Origin: Erythrobacter sp.
GTDB taxonomy: Bacteria > Pseudomonadota > Alphaproteobacteria > Sphingomonadales > Sphingomonadaceae
DNA length: 5,520 nucleotides
NCBI GenBank assembly: GCA_030731635.1
Contig: JANQTR010000039.1
Span: 1,329-6,848, forward strand
Reading direction: 5' to 3'
Under the pieces are notes generated by a model. That model did no database searches. It saw only the letters and a program-made list of their open reading frames with translations, and was not told the DNA's origin. Every line of letters starts with the position of its first letter. Within the stretch, counting starts at the first letter, position 1. The position numbers and the translations under genes were made by a program. Positions 1 to 4,360 of the stretch are shown here, piece after piece.

Positions 1-5
1 GCCCC

Positions 6-51
6 GTGAAACATTCAAAAATGTGTGAAACCAAAGGTTTGGGCGTGAAAC
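6..51 (+). repeat. Three direct GTGAAAC copies spaced about two helical turns
   Basis: GTGAAAC occurs at 6-12, 25-31 and 45-51, all in the same orientation, with 19 and 20 bp between starts. The copies would therefore lie on nearly the same face of the helix, as repeated protein-binding sites often do. The first and third extend to CGTGAAACA, which equals one half of the palindromic ParB site parS (TGTTTCACGTGAAACA), but the other half is absent at each. Two small inverted repeats lie between the copies: ACATT-CAAA-AATGT (11-24) and AAACC-AAA-GGTTT (28-40). The function is unknown. An operator for a gene beyond the left edge is as likely as a ParB-related site. Confidence 0.4.
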
Positions 52-72
52 ACTGCGCGCCAGACCCGGTTT

Positions 73-121
73 AGACCCCTTCCAGGTCGCTCCAGACCCC
101 CTCCAGGTCGTTACAGACCCC
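73..121. repeat. 21-bp tandem repeat, two full units plus a partial third
   Basis: AGACCCC recurs at 73-79, 94-100 and 115-121 with an exact 21-bp period. The intervening CTCCAGGTCG-type sequence is repeated (73-93 and 94-114, differing at a few bases). A further AGACCC lies at 62-67. Each unit junction also carries the inverted repeat GGTC-N6-GACC (85-98 and 106-119). The array lies just downstream of the rlpA stop codon. It could be a small repeat of no function or a weak structured 3' end; there is no T-run to make it a clear terminator. Confidence 0.6.
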
Positions 122-150
122 GGATAGGTGGCGGCAGGACCGGCCCAGCC

Positions 151-708
151 TCAGCTTTCGATCAGCGCCAGTTCAACCGTGGCATGGCCGCGGGCAATCA
201 GGCCGAGCTGTTCGGCAGCCGCGCGGCTGACGTCGATCATCCGGCCTTTGGTGAACGGCCCGCGATCATTCACCCGCACCACAACGCTCGCCCCATTGGC
301 CGGGTTGGTGACCCGCACCAACGTGCCGAAGGGGAGGGTGCGGTGCGCGGCGGTCATGTCGCCGTTGTCGAAGGTTTCTCCGCTGGCCGTGCGGCGGCCA
401 TGGAACTTGGCGGCGTAATATGACGCGCTGCCTTGGCCCAGCACGGTTTCCTGCGGGGCGGAAACGGCTGTTTCGGCGGGGAATTCTGTTGTGATCTCGG
501 CGGTATCAGCTGTGGCGGGCAGCGGGAGAAGCGCGCTCATCGCAGTGCTGGTGGCAGGCTCAATCGGCGCGGAGCCGTGGTCTGGCGCAGCCGCGGACGA
601 CGCCGTCAGCGGGGCAAGGCCAAGCAGTCCGGCAAGCAACGCCCACTGAGCTGTCCGTGCGCTACGGCGGCGGGCTGCATGGCCGGTTGTGTGAATTGCT
701 GTCGACAT
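151..708 (-). CDS. rlpA: RlpA family septal lytic transglycosylase-like protein
   Basis: This encodes a 185-residue exported protein with one C-terminal double-psi beta-barrel (RlpA) domain. The family includes lytic transglycosylases that cut glycan strands lacking stem peptides, often at the division septum. The N-terminus is a signal peptide: a basic stretch at R13-R15, a hydrophobic core at about residues 23-36, and cleavage probably near the alanines at 38-41. No lipobox cysteine is present, so the product is likely periplasmic rather than a lipoprotein. A low-complexity Ala/Pro/Thr linker (42-92) precedes the domain (about 93-183), which shows GSASYY, TASGE, TAAHRTLPFGT and NDRGPF. E111, H122 and D148 have the same spacing as the active-site residues E120, H131 and D157 described for Pseudomonas aeruginosa RlpA. 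There is no SPOR domain, so septal targeting is not evident. ATG 708 was chosen because it places the signal peptide at the start. The frame stays open to 825, but the extra 39 residues look noncoding. No strong ribosome-binding site is visible. Confidence 0.9.
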   Translation of the reverse strand: MSTAIHTTGHAARRRSARTAQWALLAGLLGLAPLTASSAAAPDHGSAPIEPATSTAMSALLPLPATADTAEITTEFPAETAVSAPQETVLGQGSASYYAAKFHGRRTASGETFDNGDMTAAHRTLPFGTLVRVTNPANGASVVVRVNDRGPFTKGRMIDVSRAAAEQLGLIARGHATVELALIES

Positions 709-919
709 GACCGGGGCGGATAGGGGGTGGCGGTGACCCAAGGCAAACCCGAGTCCCGTTTCACCGCCGCGCGCCGTCCGCTGCGGCATGAACTGCGCCG
801 AATTTACGACGAGGCGTTGGCGCAAGCGGCGCTGCGATCAGGGGTGTTGCGGATTTCGCTGGCTGCGACTCGGGCGGGGAGCGGTGCAGGAAGGCACAGG
901 GCACGGGGGCCGGGAATGC
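709..919 (-). other. Upstream region of rlpA, no clear gene
   Basis: About 210 bases separate the rlpA start from the terminator-like hairpin at 921-950. I see no convincing sigma-70 promoter, operator or small gene here, although rlpA must have its promoter in this stretch if the hairpin ends upstream transcription. Open frames cross the region on both strands, but their translations are Arg/Pro/Ala-rich with no domain, as expected of chance frames in GC-rich DNA. A single GTTTCAC at 758-764 is the reverse complement of the repeat at the left edge and may be coincidence. Confidence 0.4.
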
Positions 920-1532
920 AAATGGGGCCGGCATTTCTGCCGACCCCACTCTCACCAGCGCGTGGATACTCTGTACCTTGCGAGACTTCTGGCGGACCTT
1001 CCGCCTCGCTGGTCGCAGCGCATACTTGGCGCCCGATGTCTGGCTCTGTTCGCCCAATCTTGCGATTGGTGTCTTGCGACTGGCGCATCAGAGTTTCGTC
1101 ACCGGCGCTCGCACCGGCATCCGGCTTTCGCTCCTGCCCTGCTGCGTTCCGCTTTCGCCCGAAGGCTTGGCTTTCCGCTGCCATGCGCAGTTGCCTGGCC
1201 GAGACCATGGTCCTTTGCCGTTCCGGTGTCGCGCGGATGCAGGCTTGCGCCGATCCATCGCTCTGCCTTTCCGGCCAGATGCCTTGGCCTGTCCGGTGAA
1301 ACCGCGTCGCGCTCGTCTCAAACGATCCGTCTTGCATTTGGCCGAAGCTTCATCCAAGCCGTCTCTCGATGAACGCGGGGACATGTTCCGCCGCCATCCT
1401 GGGGAAATAAACAACCAGAACTTCAAGGTCTTGCGACCGCTTGTTCCTGTTGATTTGTGTCCCGAAGACAAGTTGAAGGTGCGCCTCAAACGGCGATCTG
1501 GCAACATGCTGAGACCTGAGTTTTCCACTTTC
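920..1532 (-). ncRNA. Candidate large structured noncoding RNA (about 600 nt)
   Basis: Read on the minus strand, this stretch is dense in compact hairpins with stable tetraloops. GCAA-capped stems have loops at 1431-1434 (GGTC/GACC), 1245-1248 (GGC/GCC), 1074-1077 (GTC/GAC) and 1060-1063 (CCAATC/GATTGG). A UUCG-capped GCC/GGC stem lies at 1157-1166, and CCGGUG/CGCCGG closes a 4-nt loop at 1102-1117. Larger elements are a 4+5+4-bp hairpin (1412-1452), a three-way junction (1044-1093), and a 7-bp helix ACCAGCG/CGCUGGU (1007-1013 with 954-960) enclosing GGCGG/CCGCC (991-1005). Three helices contain U-G pairs that would be A-C mismatches on the other strand, and GNRA loops appear only on this strand. 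Both facts favour minus-strand RNA. Open frames over it look spurious. I see no RNase P (GAGGAAAGTCC), tmRNA T-arm or tag, or SRP (GGAAGGAAGCAG) signature. The 5' end is inferred from a promoter candidate and the 3' end from a hairpin, so both are approximate. Its role is unknown. Confidence 0.55.
921..950 (-). terminator. Terminator-like hairpin at the 3' end of the candidate RNA
   Basis: On the minus strand a 10-bp stem, GGGGTCGGCA (947-938) with TGCCGGCCCC (933-924), closes a GAAA tetraloop (937-934). It contains one U-G pair and can extend by about three more pairs to 950/921. It is followed by ATTTGCATT, only a weak T-rich tail. This suits an intrinsic terminator in a GC-rich alphaproteobacterium. 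It could equally be the last structural domain of the RNA above. No T-run follows in the plus direction. Confidence 0.6.
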
Positions 1533-1538
1533 CGCCCG

Positions 1539-1568
1539 ATAGCCTGTGGACACGGGTGGATAAGTCAA
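1539..1568 (-). promoter_or_regulatory. Candidate sigma-70-type promoter for the structured RNA
   Basis: On the minus strand a -35-like TTGACT (1568-1563) stands 18 bp before GGCTAT (1544-1539). The latter is a poor match to TATAAT but keeps the final A and T. The bases after it (1538-1532, CGGGCGG) form a GC-rich discriminator, a feature of stringently controlled stable-RNA promoters. Transcription would start near 1532, just upstream of the first clear hairpins. The -35 is good and the -10 weak, so this is an inference. Confidence 0.35.
1545..1563 (-). promoter_or_regulatory. Pair of DnaA-box-like sequences
   Basis: On the minus strand TTATCCACC (1563-1555) matches the DnaA box TTATCCACA at 8 of 9 bases, and GTGTCCACA (1553-1545) matches at 7 of 9, in the same orientation and 10 bp apart. 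Both fall in the spacer of the promoter candidate at 1539-1568, where a bound protein could block or adjust initiation. No AT-rich unwinding region or replication gene is present, so an origin is not supported. Confidence 0.3.
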
Positions 1569-1604
1569 CAGCTTGTCGCATTTGCCATGCGCGGCGTGAG
1601 GGCA

Positions 1605-1630
1605 CCGGCATCAAACCGCCGGATAGCGGG
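1605..1630 (-). terminator. Possible weak 3' hairpins after argG
   Basis: About 35-60 bases after the argG stop, two mutually exclusive stems are possible on the minus strand: CCGC/GCGG closing six bases (1629-1616), followed by TTTG, and CCGGC/GCCGG closing eight bases (1622-1605). Both are short and lack a proper T-run, so read-through from argG toward the structured RNA cannot be excluded. Confidence 0.25.
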
Positions 1631-1663
1631 CTTTTGCGAGGGAAGGCTGGCCTGCGACTCGGT

Positions 1664-2884
1664 TCAGGAGTCGCGATTGCGCCGGGCGAGCAACCGCAAC
1701 CGCAGCCCGTTCAGCTTGATGAAGCCTTCGGCGTCCTTCTGATCATAGGCGCCTGCGTCATCCTCAAAGGTCACATGCGCTTCGGAATAGAGCGAGTAGG
1801 GCGATTTGCGGCCGACGACGCTCGCCAGCCCTTTGTAGAGCTTCAGCCGCACGGTGCCGGTCACTTTGTCCTGACTATGATCAATCGCGGCCTGCAACAT
1901 TTCGCGTTCGGGCGAGAACCAGAAACCATTATAGATCAGTTCGGCATAGCGCGGCATCAGCTCATCCTTGAGATGCGCGGCACCGCGATCCAGCGTAATC
2001 TGTTCAATCCCGCGATGCGCGCGGGCGTAGATTTCCCCACCAGGCGTTTCGTACATCCCGCGCGATTTCATCCCGACAAAGCGGTTTTCGACCAGATCGA
2101 GCCGCCCGATCCCGTGTTTGCGGCCCAGTTCGTTCAGCGCGGTCAGCAGCGTGGCGGGGCTCATCGCCGCACCGTTCAGCGCGACGCCATCACCGCGCTC
2201 GAAATCCACCGTGATATATTCGGGCGTATCGGGTGCGTCTTCGGGATTGACGGTGCGCGAATAGACGTAGTCGGGCGTTTCCTGCCACGGGTCTTCGAGC
2301 ACCTTGCCTTCGGACGAGGTGTGCAGCAGGTTTGCATCGGTTGAAAACGGGCTGTCGCCGCGCTTGTCTTTCGGCACGGCAATCTGGTGCTTTTCCGCCC
2401 ATGCGATCAACGCGGTGCGGCTGGTCAGATCCCATTCGCGCCACGGAGCGATCACCTTTATGTCCGGGTCGAGCGCATAGGCGCTGAGTTCGAACCGCAC
2501 TTGATCATTGCCCTTGCCGGTTGCGCCGTGGGCGATGAAATCGGCGCCTGTTTCATGCGCAATTTCCACCAAGCGCTTGGAAATCAAGGGGCGGGCAATC
2601 GACGTGCCGAGCAGGTAGTCGCCTTCATAGCGGGCATTGGCGCGCATCATCGGGAACACGAAATCGCGCACGAATTCTTCGCGCAGGTCTTCGATGAAGA
2701 TGTGATTGTCAGGAATGCCCATGGCACGGGCCTTGGCGCGGGCGGGTTCAATCTCCTCGCCCTGGCCAAGATCGGCGGTAAAGGTGACGACTTCCAGCCC
2801 GCGTTCAACGCTCAACCACTTGGCGATCACGCTGGTATCAAGCCCGCCGGAATAGGCGAGGACGACGCGCTTGATATCGGACAT
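1664..2884 (-). CDS. argG: Argininosuccinate synthase
   Basis: ArgG joins citrulline and aspartate using ATP to give argininosuccinate, the penultimate step of arginine synthesis, in the cytoplasm. The 406-residue product is full length for the common bacterial type. Near the N-terminus is the ATP-pyrophosphatase loop AYSGGLDTS (10-18), followed by ADLGQG (37-42), YLLGTSIARPLI (90-101), the family signature AHGATGKGNDQVRFE (118-132), FSTDANLLHTSSEGKVLED (180-198), and the synthetase-domain motif around ENRFVGMKSRGMYETPGG (266-283). No key residue appears missing. ATG 2884 is preferred over an upstream in-frame ATG at 2944 because homologous proteins begin immediately before the beta-strand leading into SGGLDTS and because AAGGA lies 8 nt upstream. 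The gene is divergent from the acyltransferase gene and is followed on its own strand by the candidate structured RNA. No arginine-responsive element can be identified by eye. Confidence 0.98.
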   Translation of the reverse strand: MSDIKRVVLAYSGGLDTSVIAKWLSVERGLEVVTFTADLGQGEEIEPARAKARAMGIPDNHIFIEDLREEFVRDFVFPMMRANARYEGDYLLGTSIARPLISKRLVEIAHETGADFIAHGATGKGNDQVRFELSAYALDPDIKVIAPWREWDLTSRTALIAWAEKHQIAVPKDKRGDSPFSTDANLLHTSSEGKVLEDPWQETPDYVYSRTVNPEDAPDTPEYITVDFERGDGVALNGAAMSPATLLTALNELGRKHGIGRLDLVENRFVGMKSRGMYETPGGEIYARAHRGIEQITLDRGAAHLKDELMPRYAELIYNGFWFSPEREMLQAAIDHSQDKVTGTVRLKLYKGLASVVGRKSPYSLYSEAHVTFEDDAGAYDQKDAEGFIKLNGLRLRLLARRNRDS

Positions 2885-3007
2885 GGGAAATTTCCTTGCT
2901 GTAAGAACGCCGCGCGCGTTAGCAGGCGTGCGGGCGGGCATCAATGATTTCGTCAGATTCGTGTGCTAAGCGCTTGCCGTGATTGAATAATCATAATTTT
3001 GAGGGGC
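2885..3007. promoter_or_regulatory. Divergent promoter region between argG and the acyltransferase gene
   Basis: These 123 bases must hold promoters for two divergent genes. The acyltransferase side is AT-rich (about 2980-3000) and contains CATAAT at 2992-2997, a plausible -10 for the plus strand, but no good -35 stands at the right distance. Two symmetric elements could be operators: the 8-bp palindrome AAGCGCTT (2968-2975) and TGATT-GAAT-AATCA (2980-2993). A purine-rich GAGGGG at 3001-3006 is the likely ribosome-binding site for the plus gene. I cannot place an argG promoter with confidence. Confidence 0.35.
2886..2897 (-). promoter_or_regulatory. argG ribosome-binding site inside a palindrome
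   Basis: AAGGA (2897-2893 on the minus strand) lies 8 nt before the argG ATG and fixes that start. It overlaps the perfect 10-bp palindrome GGAAATTTCC (2886-2895). In RNA this could form only a tiny GGA/UCC stem, so control by occlusion is possible but weak. Confidence 0.6.
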
Positions 3008-4360
3008 ATGGACTTGCAGATGTGGACCAAGGCGCGCGAATTGGCGCTGCTAACCCCCGATGATCGCAACCGCTGGGTCGATTTTTTGCGTGCCGTGTCG
3101 ATCCTTGCGGTGGTGCTGGGCCACTGGCTGATGGCGGGCCTGTATGTTGACGCGGGCGGTGAACTGCGGCGCGGCGATTTGCTGTCGGCGGCGGATTGGA
3201 CGCATTGGCTTACCTGGGGTTTTCAGGTGATGCCGGTGTTCTTTCTGGTGGGCGGCTATTCCAATTCGGTGAGCTGGCAAATCATCACGCGCAAGGCCGC
3301 GCCCGGGCAGGTCGGCGTCTACCGCGATTGGTTGGCGAACCGGGTGCAGCGCCTGATCACGCCGACATTCCCGGTGCTGTTGTTGTGGGCGGCGCTGGCC
3401 GTTGTGCTGACCCAGGTTGGCCTGCCGCGCGAACAGATCCGCATGGCGACCGAGGCAGCCTTGATCCCCGTGTGGTTTCTGGCGGTCTATCTGTTGGTGA
3501 CGGCCTGCACCCCGCTGGCCTACCGGGCGTGGGAGCGGTTTGGATGGTTGAGTTTCGCGGTGTTTATTCCAGCGGCAATGCTGACCGACTGGCTGACCTT
3601 CACGATGAAGGTGCCGTACGTCAATTTCACCAATTTCCTGTGGGTGTTTCTGGCGGTGCATCAGCTGGGCTTCGCGTGGCGAGCCGGGCGGTTTGACAAC
3701 CGCTTGTTTGCGCTGGCGTGGTTTGCGGTGGGGCTGGCGGTACTGATCCGGATCACGGTCTTTGGCTTTTATCCGGTTTCGATGGTGTCTGCGCCCGGCG
3801 GCTTTTCCAATTCGCTGCCGCCAACGCTGGCGCTGTTTGCGTTGGGGATGGTGCAGGTCGGGCTGGTGCTGGCGCTGGAGCCGCTGGGGCGCAAGATGCT
3901 CGATTCCGTGCGCATCTGGACGGCCACCGTGCTGATGAACGGGATGATCATGACGATCTATCTTTGGCATCTGACCGCGTTTGTGCTGGTGATGACAGCC
4001 GCATGGCTAGCGTTTGGCGGGGTGGGTCTGGATTCGGTTCCCGGAACCGGCGCGTGGTGGGCGTCGCGGCCCTTGTGGTTGGGCATCTACGTCATGGCGC
4101 TGTTGCCGCTGATTGCGATTTTTGCGCGGCATGAACGCAGCTTTGGCCCGATCCGGGGCGGGCGCACCGTGCCGCGGCTGCGCGCGGTGCTGGGCGTGGT
4201 GGCGATCTGCGCGGGGCTGGGGGCGACGGCGGGTTTGACCATTGCCAGCCCCGACAGCGTTTCAGGCATCCGTTGGTGGGTGGTGGCGCTGCCGCTGGTG
4301 GGGGCGGCGCTGATGGGCTTTGGCCCGGTCTACCGCCCGCGCAATCGCAATCCGGCCTAG
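3008..4360 (+). CDS. Acyltransferase-3 family integral membrane protein
   Basis: This encodes a 450-residue, strongly hydrophobic protein with roughly ten membrane-spanning segments, the pattern of acyltransferase-3 (OafA/OpgC-like) enzymes that move acyl groups onto surface sugars, lipids or antibiotics across the cytoplasmic membrane. The family N-terminal signature is present: R22, D25, R28 and H39 in RNRWVDFLRAVSILAVVLGHW, with H39 the presumed catalytic histidine in the first membrane segment. The second segment has FFLVGGYSNS (78-87), where many members have FFxxSG. A late segment carries YLWHLTAF (318-325), also typical. No SGNH domain is fused. The substrate cannot be told from sequence. 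The start is uncertain. ATG 3008 lies only 1 nt after GAGGGG, an in-frame TTG at 3014 has ideal 7-nt spacing, and ATG 3020 is 13 nt away. All three give the same membrane protein. The gene converges on the methyltransferase gene, with stop codons sharing CTAG. Confidence 0.88.
   Translation: MDLQMWTKARELALLTPDDRNRWVDFLRAVSILAVVLGHWLMAGLYVDAGGELRRGDLLSAADWTHWLTWGFQVMPVFFLVGGYSNSVSWQIITRKAAPGQVGVYRDWLANRVQRLITPTFPVLLLWAALAVVLTQVGLPREQIRMATEAALIPVWFLAVYLLVTACTPLAYRAWERFGWLSFAVFIPAAMLTDWLTFTMKVPYVNFTNFLWVFLAVHQLGFAWRAGRFDNRLFALAWFAVGLAVLIRITVFGFYPVSMVSAPGGFSNSLPPTLALFALGMVQVGLVLALEPLGRKMLDSVRIWTATVLMNGMIMTIYLWHLTAFVLVMTAAWLAFGGVGLDSVPGTGAWWASRPLWLGIYVMALLPLIAIFARHERSFGPIRGGRTVPRLRAVLGVVAICAGLGATAGLTIASPDSVSGIRWWVVALPLVGAALMGFGPVYRPRNRNPA

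Noticed and set aside
1..121. CRISPR array
   Set aside because: The repeats are only 7 and 21 bp, without unique spacers of regular length or any cas gene.
804..1372. Several overlapping open frames of about 100-190 codons on both strands in the argG-rlpA gap
   Set aside because: They overlap each other in different frames, are Arg/Pro/Ser-rich, lack domains and good ribosome-binding sites, and run across the hairpins. They look like chance frames in GC-rich structured DNA.
1088..1528. 146-codon minus-strand frame, very basic, as a possible DNA- or RNA-binding protein
   Set aside because: The composition is explained by GC-rich hairpin sequence. There is no recognisable domain, and the helices and tetraloops explain the stretch better.
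920..1532. RNase P RNA, tmRNA, SRP RNA or a group II intron as the identity of the structured region
   Set aside because: I looked for GAGGAAAGTCC and the GGGTGAAA block (RNase P), a T-arm GGTTCGA and tag codons (tmRNA), GGAAGGAAGCAG (SRP RNA), and a domain-V-like hairpin with GTGYG 5' end (group II intron). None was found. A covariance search would be decisive.
1545..1563. Replication origin based on DnaA-box-like sites
   Set aside because: Only two imperfect boxes, no AT-rich unwinding region, and no replication genes nearby.
1556..2344. 262-codon plus-strand frame
   Set aside because: It is antisense to argG, whose motifs are unmistakable; the frame is a codon-bias shadow.
3050..3970. 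306-codon minus-strand frame rich in His, Gln and Arg
   Set aside because: It is antisense to the acyltransferase gene; the composition is what results from reading the complement of hydrophobic codons.
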